A stretch of DNA of 64,000 nt from Obelidium mucronatum (lineage: Eukaryota > Chytridiomycota > Chytridiomycetes > Chytridiales > Chytriomycetaceae): contig JAIVFH010000002.1 of assembly GCA_025765595.1 (NCBI GenBank), positions 434,001 to 498,000 on the forward strand. The letters are read 5' to 3'. The stretch's first letter is position 1. Each line of letters starts with the position of its first letter. Position numbers and translations under genes: made by a program. The notes below the pieces were generated by a model that was given only the letters and a program-made list of their open reading frames with translations, ran no database searches and was not told the origin of the DNA. Shown in pieces: positions 11,901-27,325 of the stretch.

Positions 11901-12280
11901 CGTACGGAGAAGGAGCCCGAGCCAATGACGGAGTCGATGCGCACGGCGCTGGTTGTGGCGCTGGTAGACGCTGGCCGCCGAGTTCGAGTTCGAGTTCGAG
12001 GTTGAGGTCGAGCCCGGCCGAGCCGGCCGAGCCGCCGCCGCCGCCCGCGGCCGCAGGCCGCCTGGCGCTGCTGCAGCTTCGCGACGAGCGCCGAGCGGCC
12101 GCTGCTGCCGCGGCTGGCGGCGCCGGCGTTGCTGTTGCCCGCGGCGGCAAAGACCAGCGTCGCGCCGACGAACGCCGCATGCAGCTCGTCGGCGTGCGCA
12201 TCGCCGCCGCTCTTCGGCGTCGGCGGCGCGTGCTTCCTGTCCGCGTCCGCGCCGTCCGTGCGGCCGTCGTCTGTCGCCAT
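8915..12280 (-). CDS. Ran1/Ksp1-like serine/threonine protein kinase with long disordered tail
   Basis: The kinase domain comprises the glycine loop IGSGSFS-YVYLAHE, the lysine in [50 protein letters not shown] and GCGSVRYMAPECF, a pattern typical of the Ran1/Ksp1/Sks1 group that governs nutrient and meiotic responses. A 56-nt intron (11506-11561) splits MG/DLYDA, and another (9709-9776) lies in the tail. The first exon from ATG 12280 is very GC-rich and has an Ala/Gly-rich leader. A large insert (SNSHESSATAAATAA...) sits between loop and lysine. The C-terminal half is low complexity (Ser, Pro, Gln, His). Reading the conserved motifs requires single bases to be skipped, for example G11905 before TACGTC and the T of an apparent stop after GTVED near 11612. 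Exact tail frames below 10.3 kb are uncertain. Confidence 0.75.
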
Positions 12281-12531
12281 CGTCTCTTCGGGTTTTTGTT
12301 GACAAGAAGAGTGAAAATGTGGGCCGTTTCCCCGCCTTCGGCAAAAAAATACTTGACAGCCTGAAACCGCGTGAAACAAGTAAAGCCCCAAACACGGCTG
12401 CTGGCCCAATTATGCAGGCCCATCAAATAATTGTGTTTTGATCCTTGCTGACGCGCGTGGGAACAAGAAAAATAAAAGAAAAAGCAAAGTGTGTCTAACC
12501 CCTTATAACTTATTGTGACACCATGCTGACA

Positions 12532-14022
12532 CTAGCGCGAATAAATAGGGAGTGGCTCATTCCTCCGTCTTTGCCGCCACCGCATTCGTTCACGCTCCAT
12601 CATGGATTTAAAATCCGTATCCTTTCCAAGCATCCACCGTGAAAATTTTCCTTCCTCCACAACCAGTCCAAACAAAATACTATACACATGAGGTTCTATG
12701 GCTTTCCAATGCATTTCTTCCATTGCATTCGTGTACTTTTCGTGATGGTCCCCATCAGCATCTTCATCAGTATCTTCCATAATATGAGGTATTACCGGAT
12801 TCTTGTTCGTCGTATTCATCGTCCCCTCCTTCTCCATCCATGCCAGTATAATATGGCGAATAAATTGATTGAAATAAGAGACTCGCTTCGTCTTGCTGAT
12901 CTTGAACTCGATGCTTGAAACAGGAAAGTGAGCATCCCAGCTTGACCAACATGCAACAGCCACAACAACTAATCCAACGATAACGCAATGAACTACTTCA
13001 AAGGACGTTTGATGAGTACGACGTAGGATATTAGGTTTTCCAAACGGGTTGGAATTGTATCACAACATCGACAACGTGCCGCAACAGAGTCAACAGAATA
13101 GAGAATGGTAAAGTAAGAGGCAAATATTTTTGATGCTGTGCAGATGATTTGGTCATATCCACCAACGATGCAACAAGGAGTGGGCTTGGGTGCAAAAACT
13201 CGGAAAGAGACATGACGACTTGAGGAAGCAGTGCAAAAGAATGACAAGCCAAACCAAACTAAATGAGATAAGCAGAGTGTAAGAAGATGAAAGAACCAAC
13301 GCATCAATATAGTTGAAACATACTTTGGCCATTCCGGAAATCCAATCTCCTGCCATAACACCAGCCAATATACACAGCAGCGTTGTGAAAAATCCAACAC
13401 CAGAATGGCTTGAGAACTTTACAATAAGCAATTCATCTTCTTTCGCTTGCAGCTCAAGATAGTGCTCATACTCGACAACATGTTCCTCATCATCCCAGAG
13501 CGGTGCCGTGACTTCAGAACCTTCTCCTTCGTCTATATTCCCAGTGCGCAAACAATCTTGCGATGCAATTGCATCCGTTTCGCCTGAACTGGCCAGAGAT
13601 CTTTGTTGAACAGTCGATTCCTTTCGTATGAAATCACCAAACAGCAGCAAATCAAGCTTCCGTCGGCCTTTGGCCCGTTTGTTCATCCACCGATCAACGT
13701 CGCGCGCGTTTAGTCCACTGCCTTCGACCAGAACTGTGTGAAGCGATGCCATCAACAACACAAGCCGAATGACTACCAAAACGACAAAAAGATACAAATG
13801 TCCTCGTAGATCGCCCTCTTCGTCGTCGTCGAAAGCTCTTGATATAGTTGTTCCAAGGAGAGACAGTAGTGACATAGCGACCGTGGCATAGGAGACGAGG
13901 GACGGTGTGCCAGAGTGGCTGCAATATGAGACGTGGATATAGAGGGCAAAGAGTGATAGAACATCCAGCGGCGCAGTCAAGTATGAATCCGCCAAAGAAG
14001 TTACAATGAGGTTATCGGCCAT
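12532..14022 (-). CDS. Multi-pass membrane protein, family not recognised
   Basis: From ATG 14022 (MADNLIVTSLADSYL) the protein has several hydrophobic helices (DVLSLFALYIHVSYC, LYLFVVLVVIRLVLLMASL, VGFFTTLLCILAGVMAG), a basic loop with WMNKRAKGRRKLDLLL and an acidic stretch near DDEEHVVEYEHYLELQ. A 38-nt intron at 13259-13296 would lead to FGLACHSFALLPQVVMSL and further helices. A last helix VVHCVIVGLVVVAVACW precedes a charged C-terminus ending EPLPIYSR. One base must be skipped near 13050 (CCC-G-TTTGGA) to join the last two parts. The start codon lies only 83 bp from that of the divergent PIP kinase gene. No function can be assigned. Confidence 0.6.
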
Positions 14023-14105
14023 TAGGCCAAGAAGAGATGAGGGTTTTGTTTTTGTTTTTAAATTTTCAAACAAACACACCTCATAATTACTACACACACA
14101 ACGAA

Positions 14106-15424
14106 ATGGTCCTTACGGCGACATTTGCAGGAATACTGTCATTATCAATTTCATTCGCGGCATTCTGTGGAAGCTGTGTAGGAGCTGCGATTGTGTTGCT
14201 TGGTCAACGGTATGACTTAAACATTGACACCTGGCTATCATCTCATTTTCTCCGATACACAGGCTAGTCCCTCGTTTCTTCTCATATTCCCTATTTCCAT
14301 CGCGTCAGGACATACAGAGACTCGTGTTTCGGACCACAGAAGAACTACGGAACACTGAGGTCCTCCAAACCTCAACTGCAAGATTCCAGTCAATACTCAC
14401 AAACAGACTCGCCGACAAATAATAATGAATCCTCGGGAAAACTATGAATATCCAGCCATTCGCCATTGCTTGCTTGGAATCAAGGCTGTCCTGCGAATGA
14501 CAGAATCCGGACCTGAAGCGCTTGCTTACAGTTCCTTGCTCGGCGGTCAAAAGCATCTTGCCCCAAACCAAGAAAGCCATATTATCAACATTAGGGGGCC
14601 ACGGAATCCATGCTGAATCAGAATATCACTCTCTGTCTGAAGATGTCGTGTCCGAACCTCTCACTGAAATGAGCACGTGTCGAATCAAGCATGCTCCTAC
14701 AACAAGAACGGATAGCCATCTTCTACAACCAGGATCGAGCCATGCATTTAGGAAATCTGCTTCTGATCCTACGATATGTTTTCATCGTCCCTTTGGTACT
14801 CACAAGCTACTAGAGACAAACACACATGTACCACCACCATTCCCATCCGATCCCGGGATCTCCTGGATTCCCAGCCAACCAAGTCACTCGAAAACATGTG
14901 TTTCCAGACCTGATAAACCGAGCTGCCGCACCGCCCATTCCTGACACCTTGGGCGAAACATCACGAAACAGAGTCTCTATTCGAACCCCTTCTAAAGACA
15001 CTCTTTTCGGATAGCAGAACGCGTGGAGACGGTAAAGCGAACTACTGTCACTGCAACAGAACCCCCACCCCAAATCACCATCATAACCCAACCCACTCCC
15101 ACCACCACTAACCAACGAGAATCCTTTCTTGGACACGTTCCATTATTCAACCGAACAAGTACATACATGGGTTATCCCAGGGTACGGAAAAGTGCGATTC
15201 ACAGACTATGCGCCACTTGCATTCAAAGTAATTCGAGAGCGATTTGGGATATACGTTAAATGACTTGGAAGCAGCGATTGGAGCCTGCGGGTCATGTATT
15301 GTTGAAGGGTCCAGTGGGCAAAAGCGAGAGCGTGTTTGTTACGACTTTGGATGGGCGGTTCAAGTTCAAGACTTTGAGGGGGAGTGAGATTGAGAACTTG
15401 AGGCTGTTTTTACCACATGTAAAC

Positions 15425-15462
<38 letters not shown>

Positions 15463-17493
15463 GTTGGTTGGTTTGTTTAATGCTAACTTTTACCAAAACT
15501 ACGCGTGCCCAAATATCCAGTACTTGGCACATGTCAGTAAATATCCCAACACGTTGCTTCCCAGATACCTCGGGCTATACACATTTGAACCACCCGGCAA
15601 TCCCACGAAGCCCAAGCGCAACTCCACCTCTTCAGTCAACTCATCTGCTCCAACAACACCATCCACGACTACCACCGCTCGTGACGGCGAAGAAGGCGGC
15701 AGTTGGCGAATACCATATGACATTCAGCAAACCGTTTACAATAGTACTGATGGCCAATGTCTTTGACACGCCTTTGAAAGTGATGCAAAAGTATGACTTT
15801 AAAGGAAGTACCGTTGGTAGACAGACTCTAGGCGGATTCGGAGGTCGTTGTGGGTGATGAAGAGGATGTTTCTGTCCGCTTGCCAAAGTTCAAGTAAAAG
15901 CAAGAATGAAATCCATACGGATCCTAAAAATTGGACTGGACTTGTGGGCAGACGAGAAGAAACGGTTGATGGTGGAATTGCAAGGTGACTTCCAAGATAT
16001 GAACAGCGAGGGAGGAGCAGGAAATCAGAGGGTTGAGGCAACGCATTTGACTCCTTTGGATTTATCAAAACTGACTTTGAAGGAGTTGGACTTTGAAAAA
16101 TTGGTGGTAATCTGGTATAACAAATTTATTGCATGTTGGCGAATGAAAAAAGGGCATTACTCAAGGATCAATTGGAGGTGGATTTAGATTTATTGAAACG
16201 TCATGGGTTCATGGATTATAGGTATAACAATGCCCTTGGACTAGTTTTGGGGTACTGTCATTTTTTGTCTAACACTCGAATTTTCGTTTTTAGCCTCCTT
16301 GTTGGAATACACAAAAAGCCAAAGATCAGGAAAAGAAAGTCTAAATGGCGGAAATTTATGGCATCTCGGCCTCTTTCGTCGTTGGCGAACCTGCTTGTTT
16401 CTTTCAAGTCCAAGGCCGAGAGAAGTACTCCTGAACCACTACCAACTGCTGATTTCAAGCAGCCGCAAGTCAGTGTGCGTGAAGAAATTTTAACGAATTC
16501 AGAAGGAACGGAGCGGGAAAGTGCGCATGACAACATTGAAGCTTCCCTTCAGCCAGCTGATTCTTGGATGGGAACTGTTGGAAACAAGATGATGAGCCAA
16601 TTATTTGCTGGCTCGGCCAGTCGTTTAGGGTCTGACATTACTGACGTTAGCGGTAGCATGAAATCATCGAGAAGTCAACTACAGCTCAGATCCAACGAAA
16701 ACATCTCCAATGAGGCTATCGCAATCGATTTGACTTCAATTCTAAATATTGCTGACGACGAAGAAAATTGGAATTCTGAAGGGGCCGGGCGATTAGATGC
16801 TTGCCGTAGTAGTCCAGCAGAAAGCCGCTCAACAAGCCCGAGATACATGACAGAAGAAGAAGAAGACGAAAGTGATGAAGATTGTAAAGAATTTGACGAC
16901 AAACTTCCGTTCAGCAAACAGTTCCTTGGAGGAATACGCAGTGAAGGGCTTGTTTCCGATTCGGTGGAATATGAGGTGACTTTGCTCAATATTTTAATAT
17001 CATTTTTCTTTCTTCATTTTTCAGAGAGCCTTTTTAATGTCTTTTTTTTCTTCCTTAGGTATACTTTGTTGGGTTGATCGATATTCTCCAAAAGTTCAAC
17101 TTTGCGAAATGGGTTGAGCGCGGAATACAGCGCAAGAAACACGGTACTCTTCGTCACACAACATCGAGTGTTTCTCCCCAATCGAGTTTGAATTCATCTG
17201 GATCTGGATCAACCGTTCCCAGCTCCAATGCACCCAGCTGTCCATCAATCCTCGAGGAACATGCTTCAACGTCAACAAGCAGCAGCAGCAGTTTTCAAAG
17301 TATCTGCAATCTTGTCAATAGCGAATCAATTTCTCCCATCTATTCCGTTGGCGATTTCAGCTCCTGTAAAACTCAAGCTGTGCGACGATCTTCAAGTGTT
17401 TCTGCGTCGTTATCGATTCCGGAAGTAAGCGTGGAAGAACCTGGACGATATGCAGAGAGACTGTTGCGATTTGTTGATGGGATATTTGCTTGA
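14106..17493 (+). CDS. Phosphatidylinositol phosphate kinase (PIP5K-type) with N-terminal hydrophobic segment
   Basis: The catalytic domain is clear: FTDYAPLAFKVIRERFGI, GKSESVFVTTLDGRFKFKTL, YLAHVSKYPNTLLPRYLGLY, VFDTPLKVMQKYDFKGSTVG, then FMDY/SLLVGIHKK across an intron (MDxSLLVGIH is the family catalytic signature) and VYFVGLIDILQKFNFAKWVE near the C-terminus, ending YAERLLRFVDGIFA. It would phosphorylate phosphatidylinositol 4-phosphate at a membrane. The N-terminus from ATG 14106 has a hydrophobic segment (ILSLSISFAAFCGSCVGAAIVLL) followed by a long Ser/Thr/Pro-rich region whose frame is unsure. Introns include 14210-14262, one with a 33-T run near 15.4 kb, one near 16.2 kb and one near 17.0 kb. 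Single-base skips are needed near 15258 (GTTAAATGAC) and 15316 (GTGGGC). Confidence 0.75.
15429..15461 (+). repeat. Run of 33 T in a PIP kinase intron
   Basis: An uninterrupted poly-T tract lies just after the donor GTAAAC of the intron between LRLFLPH and YLAHVSKYP. It may act as an exaggerated polypyrimidine stretch or be a sequencing-length artefact. Confidence 0.9.
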
Positions 17494-17619
17494 ACTTCTT
17501 TCCGTGTGTTTTCTATTGCGCTTTGTTTATATTATTGGTTCAAAATACGACATTTCAGAATTCCTTTTGCTGAAGTATCACGGGTATCTAGTGACCTAAT
17601 CAAAGAAAGTACGACGCCA

Positions 17620-17691
17620 GCTTATCTCGTATAACGGTTAGTACAGCTCGTTGTGGCCGAGCAAATCCAGGTTCGATTCCTGGGATAAGCA
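17620..17691 (+). tRNA. tRNA-His (GTG)
   Basis: A full cloverleaf can be folded: acceptor GCTTATC with GATAAGC, a short D-stem GTA/TAC, anticodon stem GCTCG/CGAGC around loop TTGTGGC (anticodon GTG, reading CAC/CAU), T-stem CCAGG/CCTGG with loop TTCGATT, and discriminator A. No intron and no encoded CCA are present. The extra 5' G typical of tRNA-His would be added after transcription. It lies 3' of, and convergent with, the secreted NodB-like gene. The same tRNA occurs next to the paralogous gene at 50.8 kb, with two base changes in the loops. Confidence 0.95.
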
Positions 17692-17873
17692 GAAAAACAC
17701 CTAGGCATTGTATTAGTGTTTATGCAGGCTGAATTATTAGTTGGGTTGGATGGCAGTAGGACGTCCCTTCAGTTATTTGTGAACCAGCTTTTTATTTTCA
17801 AGTGCCAATGCAAAAAAAGCTAGAATGAAGAAAAAATGCAAGCGGATGAGATAATAAGATAGTAGAAAACGAA

Positions 17874-18650
17874 TTAGTTTGCTGCGATGCCGAAACACTG
17901 AGTTGCTGGAACAACCGCCTTTCCAATAGTGCCAAGGAACGTAGCTGCCGCCTTCACAACTGCACCGTCCTCCTTGTTCACTATCGTGGAACGCGCACTG
18001 TAGAATCCAGTAATCGGTGCCGGCGTGCTCATATTAATACCCAACGCCGACGGATCCACAAAGTTGGAAAGCACCACATTATGCTGCCCCGCACTTTCAA
18101 ACACATAGGCATCACTACCAAACGGAACCACAACCGGACTCCACCCCTTCATAACCAACGCCGCTTCCAAATCCGCATACCTGTTCTCACGCATGTGCGA
18201 GTAGATTTGGTTAAAATAGTCTTCCTGCGTGAACGCGACCAAGTTCAAGTTAGCCTTCATCCATCCGAACTGTTGGTTCCAGGCTTTTATCCGGTCCGCC
18301 ACGAATATATCCACAGCTGCTTGGTTGACTGGAAGGTTGCAGTTGATGCATGGAATATCTTGCACCAACGCTTTCGGGTTCGTAATGGCCAGACCAAAGT
18401 TGTGGCCGGATTTCAAGGCTTGTTCTACCACGTATGGATTGGCGCCGACCCAAGCGGGATCCACAAAGAAGGTTGCTTTGAGGTTCTGGGCGTTGAGGGA
18501 TTGTAAGAGCGCCGCATCCAAAGAGCGGAATGCCAAGGCGGCTTGGGCTGGGTTCTTGCAGCCGGTTTGGATGGCAGCGGGAGGGGGGACTGGAGCTGCA
18601 AGGGTGGAGAGGGTGGAAGCGATTGCGAGAGTAACTGTGAGGAAATTCAT
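17874..18650 (-). CDS. Secreted NodB-like (polysaccharide deacetylase fold) protein lacking the catalytic motifs, copy A
   Basis: A single-exon gene of 258 residues. It starts with a signal peptide (MNFLTVTLAIASTLSTLAAP) and continues with a divergent polysaccharide-deacetylase fold: ALLQSLNAQNLKATFFVDP matches the strand and helix that follow the first NodB motif. However, the TFDDG-type motif reads AFRSLD and the HxxxH zinc pair reads HNFGLAIT, so the metal ligands are largely absent. Four cysteines, two of them in the CINC pair, could form disulfides. The product is likely secreted but not an active deacetylase, perhaps a carbohydrate-binding or structural protein. It is over 95% identical by eye to the protein at 49.9 kb. 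A GATAAAAAG TATA-like element precedes it near 18.755 kb. Confidence 0.85.
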   Translation of the reverse strand: MNFLTVTLAIASTLSTLAAPVPPPAAIQTGCKNPAQAALAFRSLDAALLQSLNAQNLKATFFVDPAWVGANPYVVEQALKSGHNFGLAITNPKALVQDIPCINCNLPVNQAAVDIFVADRIKAWNQQFGWMKANLNLVAFTQEDYFNQIYSHMRENRYADLEAALVMKGWSPVVVPFGSDAYVFESAGQHNVVLSNFVDPSALGINMSTPAPITGFYSARSTIVNKEDGAVVKAAATFLGTIGKAVVPATQCFGIAAN

Positions 18651-19062
18651 TTGCTGAATTGGTTGCTTTTAATTTGCTTTGTTTGTCTTCAGAAGAGTGT
18701 ACTTTGTTGGTAGACTATTTTGTGGGGAATACAGAGAGGGATGAAGGTGCCTTTTTATCCTTTTACGCGTTTGATTAAATTGAAAATTCTCGATTGGGGC
18801 TTGTGTGGCGATAAGAAGGCAACTTTCGTTTAAACACCACTAAAACGACCCAACCAACCTCGTCCTTTTAATGACCCACTCAAAAAAGGCTTCAATAGCG
18901 TCTTCAGTAAAGGAATCGCCTGGGATTCTTAGGAAAAAATGCTTGATAAGCACCCGACAAGCCAAATGTTATCGTTGGACAAAGTATTCGTCATTTTGAT
19001 TTGCACGATCGTCATCTCGACTCTATTTTCCACCATGTTTATTGACAATTGCTCATGATGAA

Positions 19063-19826
19063 TCGACAACTTTTTGAAGATAACGATAAAACAACAATGA
19101 TAACAAACCAACTAGAAGGGGGGAAAAAAACGACTCTCAAGCAGGTTTATAGATTTACGCATACATACCCACCTTCAAGTTATCACGTAAAAATAGAAAG
19201 ATAAAAACAAGACCAAAAGAAAAAAAAATCAACCATTACAGCCCTTCCCCAATGATCTTAAGCAACTTGCCCTGCCCAATCACAGATCCAACTCTCACAT
19301 TCATTACCGACAATAAAGTGGATCTCAAAACAGGGAATTGACGTGATGAGAATGAAAGTGTTCATTCTTGTTTTGAAAGCTTGAAGCCATCTTGCGGTTG
19401 GAAAACATGCGTTGTTATGATTGCTGTCAGCTTCCATTGCAGTAAAACGGGTACATCTCTCAAATATACTTCTCGCGTCGCATGAAGGAGTGTTGGATGT
19501 TTGGGATCACATTCTCGAATATTTGGTTCAAGATACGAATCTGGATTGTGTGACTGACATTGGATCCTGGCTAAACATCCAATACTACTTTTATCTGATT
19601 CCGCAATTTACGTACAAGGATTGTATAATGTATGGATTCACAAGTTTATGAACCTCGGATTTAGATTAGAAGGACTTTGTTCCTAAAAGCATTCAACAGC
19701 TCATGCGACAATGACACGACTGAACTATAAATTTGGGACTACAAACGTTTTTTTTTATCACTACTACAAACTAAAAAAGATAATCACTACGAAAAATTTG
19801 TCAAGATAAAAGTGGGGAGGGGATAT
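19063..19826. other. Intergenic stretch with possible gene fragments
   Basis: No complete gene is visible. On the plus strand an ATG-less frame up to 19651 encodes a protein-like segment (EGVLDVWDHILEYLVQDTN, then WLNIQYYFYLIPQ). On the minus strand at about 19310-19243 a frame reads MNVRVGSVIGQGKLLKII and ends GEGL-stop. Both could be remnants of broken genes. Neither has splice context or a start that I can defend. Confidence 0.25.
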
Positions 19827-23866
<4,040 letters not shown>

Positions 23867-24172
23867 TTGTTTTTGTTTGTCTTTTTCGTGGATCCGCCAG
23901 TTTTTATCGTCAACGTGGCAGGAGTAACTCTGCCACAGCTGCGCATAAACAAGAGTGTCTGTAGTAAAATGAAACCCATGCTCACTTATAGATGTTTGTG
24001 TCGCTTCTAGTTGCGGTTGAAGGAATATCACCTTCAAAAAGTCTTCATCGTTTGAAACTATTCCCAAATATTATGATGTACGAAACCAAAATTCGCAATT
24101 TCCCTCAGTTTCCAAAAAGAAGTTTTTTGCAGAAGTTTTGGCCCTACCACACAAGAGATTTTCAGGATAATC

Positions 24173-25193
24173 ATGTCAAACTATACTGCAACTGATGTTG
24201 TTACTCTAGAGATTGTAGCAGCGCCGCTATCGTTCTTTCTAATGGGTCTTTGTTTTGAAAACTGCCTGATAGCGCTGATTGATCTGGCGCCACGGTTGTT
24301 CAAACGGTTGCAGAAAAGGCAGGAATCTGCAATCATGTTTGGATTGATTTCATTCATCAACATTGACTTGATATTGTACACTATCGCTGTTTCTGTGTCT
24401 TGGTTTCCTCAATACCTGACTTCTTACGAGGCCTGTATCTCTGTAAACTTTTTGCTGAATATACTATGGCAGTTGTTCTTTATTAGTTTTGGTAAGTACC
24501 ATACTGTCTATACACAATTCTCCCGTCTTGCTTATCTTTTATAGATGTATTTATTCTTTGGAAGTCCTTCATTGTGACTGACAAAAACCGGGTCTACCTC
24601 GGTTTCGCACTGATGGCTCTCCTCTATCGCACAATCTGGGGAATACTCGATCTCATTTGGACAGGTGGCCGATGGGATGAGGCGGAAGGCTGTGGATACT
24701 TTCAAGACCCTCTTTCAACATTCCAGTATATTCTAGGAGACGCGATCTGTGATGTTATCGCCACGATTGGGGCCCTCTCAATGTTCTTAAAAGCCGAGAA
24801 TCGATCACTTCCATTCATGTCGCTCTGGTTTCAGTTGGCCAAAGAAAATGGTCTGTATTCTGCAAATTATTGTTCAGTGAAAGTTATTTTAAAAAAAAAA
24901 CATTTTATCTCTTGCCTTTTCTAATAGTTGTTCGCTCCGTGTTTACTTTAATATCTTGCATTACAGTAATGGTTTTGGACGTGACCAATGCCGACAAGAA
25001 CATTCTCTGGATCGCGTTCGTTGTTCAGAGCTACGTGTATATACGGCTTGTTAATGTTGAAGTTCACTACAAAGAAGCCCGAAACAGTGTTTCTTCTGCA
25101 TCCAAAAATCCTTCAACTGTCCGAAGCAACCCGTTACAGCTCTTGCGCTCTTCTGGAACAAAGAACAGGGATTCTACTACAGCGTCAGCATAA
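24173..25193 (+). CDS. Seven-helix membrane protein, family copy 4
   Basis: Exons 24173-24491, 24545-24850 and 24928-25193 give 296 residues with the same two phase-1 introns as the copies at the left end. Motifs match: GLCFENCLIALIDL, FILWKSFIVTDKNRVY, YRTIWGILDLIWTGGRW, FMSLWFQLAKEN and YVYIRLVNVEVHYKEAR. The C-terminal tail is longer and Ser/Thr-rich, as expected for a regulated cytoplasmic tail. It lies head-to-head with the NBR1-like gene (start codons 307 bp apart). No function can be named. Separation from the tandem array by 22 kb shows the family is dispersed as well as clustered. Confidence 0.85.
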
Positions 25194-25263
25194 GAGTGTT
25201 TATAGTTGTGTATCATGTAACTGAAATCAGAAAAAAAATGTTGCTTGATTATACTGTGTTTAT

Positions 25264-27038
25264 TTATTTTGCTAATAATTTGAAGCATTGCACTATTAAA
25301 ATTGTTCCGATAACATCACCAATTGCAGTTATGAGTGAAAATATGTAATTCTGTTGTGAGTGTGTGTGAGTGTGTGTGTGAGGACAAATATCAAAGGGCC
25401 AACTTACATCCGGATCCAGTCCCCTCCTCCATAGAAAGATTGCCAAGAACATTGTCAGCCTTAGCAGCAAGACAACCTTTCAAAAAAAAAATAAGAACGG
25501 ATGAAATTAAATCTCAAGCCTTTTGCAATACAGAAACCACACTTACAAGCACACTACTCGCCAAAAAGTAAATGAACTATAAAGTTAAAACTAATCACCG
25601 CCGCACCGATTCCAAAAGTCGCAACAAGAGTCAAAAACACAGACTGCGCCGGAATATTTATGCAGAAAAGCGCAACAGGTACAGACATTCCCAAACTAGA
25701 CAACTTTTTCGGAACGTGGCCTATCGGATACTGATGTAGCTCCGTACTGATTCGGGAGGCATAGATACAGGCAAGGTTGCCGCATATTCCGTTCATGACG
25801 GGAACGAGAACTGCAAGTCCTGCGAAGCTATCGATACTGTTTCCAAGAACGATACCAGCCAGGGAAGATATCAGCATCGCAGTGAATAGCGGAGACCATC
25901 CAGTCAGTGATAACATCCTTCACGTGTCGGTTCTTTCCAACGAAAAAACACCCTTAAGAAGGAACCAGATAAGCAACATATTATCTGCAGCCCGAAAGAG
26001 AGAAAAAAAAAAAGAAAGAAATTGCTTGCAAACCTACATACCAAAGAGGCAACAACGAAAGCAAAAAAACAATCAACAAAACCCCCACCGACGAATCAAT
26101 CACAGAATTCAACCCCGTCGCAATCGCCGCCAACAACAACAACGTAATCAAATCCCCCAAACTCGCCGCCACAGGCGTCGCAATATTATCAGGATCCACA
26201 TTCAAAATCCTACACACAATCACTGTCCCACACATTACATTGCCCAAGGAACAAACTCGCCGCTGACGCCGTCAAGATCCCAGCCGCGCAAATCAAGGCG
26301 GTTTCTTTGGCGTGTAGCCAGGTTCCATCAACGAGTCCTGATATGGTTAAACTCCAGGTGGATGCTATTCCAGAGACGCAGGCGCTTTGGACTTGGAGGA
26401 GAGCCATGTTTCCGAGAACGAGTTCGGTGCGGCTGGTTGGTTTGTCTAGAAGCCCCATGTTTGATGCTGTACTTAATCGCGATGCCAAATTCATTTCAAG
26501 ATTCCCTTTTAATCCAAGAAGAGTTGGCACCTAGAGACACAATTTTTTTTTTTTTGAGGGAGAGAGAGTTGGCGTTAAATTCTCGTGCAACGCCCTTCAG
26601 TTTGTGAGTGTGAGTGTTACCAAAATGAATAGTTCAGGCACACGGATAAAAACTGTCCACTTTTGTAGCGCATCGAGAAGAGTTCCTGCAAGCATAAGTC
26701 CTCCTACAAAGATTTCGATCAAATGTCAAACTGGGAACATTTGCACTTGGGGGATCACACTTCAACAACTACAACAGCAGAAATAGAACTTACCAAGTGA
26801 CAATAGAACACTTGGCATTGCTTCGCTAACTAGTTTCAAGGCTCCGCCTTGTTGTTGTTGTTGACTTGTTGATGCTGTTGTTGTACTCTCAAATGAACCG
26901 TTGCCATCGTTGGAATGATGGTCTGATGATCCGTTGTAATCCGGAGCTTTGTTATATGATGGAAGACTTTGACTATTTTGCTGCTGCTGCTGCTTGCGCA
27001 CTCGTCTATACGCCAGGGCAAGACCACTAGTCTTCCAT
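25264..27038 (-). CDS. SLC41/MgtE-type divalent cation (Mg2+) transporter
   Basis: The protein shows both halves of an SLC41 transporter: VPTLLGLKGNLEMNLASRLS with NMG, then ILNVDPDNIATPVAASLGD in the first repeat; AVLVPVMNGICGNLACIYAS and FLWRRGLDPD with SLITAIGDVIGTI in the second. The PTLLGLKGNLEM and DPDN...P..ASLGD motifs line the ion path in this family. The N-terminus is Gln/Ser-rich and cytoplasmic. At least four introns are used. Single-base skips are needed near 26249 (CTTGGGCAAT), near 25913 and near 25575, and possibly at the start (ATG 27038 is quickly followed by TAG unless one T is ignored). It probably moves Mg2+ across the plasma or an organelle membrane. Confidence 0.8.
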
Positions 27039-27325
27039 TGTTGTTCAAAGAATAATAATAATAAATTAAAAGAGTAAAGCTGTTTATTTATGATTCATGA
27101 AGTATACGTTTCGCGCTGTAATATACTTGTAACATGATGATAATTTTAACTTCAAGTCAACTGCTTGCATGTGAACGTTAGCTTGTATCTTCAATGCAAT
27201 ATTCACACTTTTGTAATTTTAAAAAACTAATTGATAGTTATATCGGAAACAAATGCCATGGGCCGAAACATGACCGAAAGAGTTTTTATTAAAAAAAAAC
27301 GATGAAAGAGAGTTAACGTGTGCTT

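Larger units (their letters stand above)
17620..19062. repeat. Inverted segmental duplication, copy A (tRNA-His, NodB-like gene, upstream region)
   Basis: This block recurs in opposite orientation at about 49511-50914 with the same order: upstream conserved sequence, NodB-like gene, convergent tRNA-His. Conservation includes the coding sequence, the roughly 200 bp before the TATA-like box, and the upstream element at about 18855-19062 that contains a short frame beginning MVENRVEMTIVQIKMTN. The spacer between gene end and tRNA is not conserved, so the copies have drifted there. Confidence 0.85.

Noticed and set aside
7792..16300. Programmed +1 ribosomal frameshifting as the cause of the frame breaks
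   Set aside because: Shift sites share no slippery motif or stop context, several sit in homopolymers, and whole neighbouring genes lack them. Insertion-type sequence error explains them more simply.
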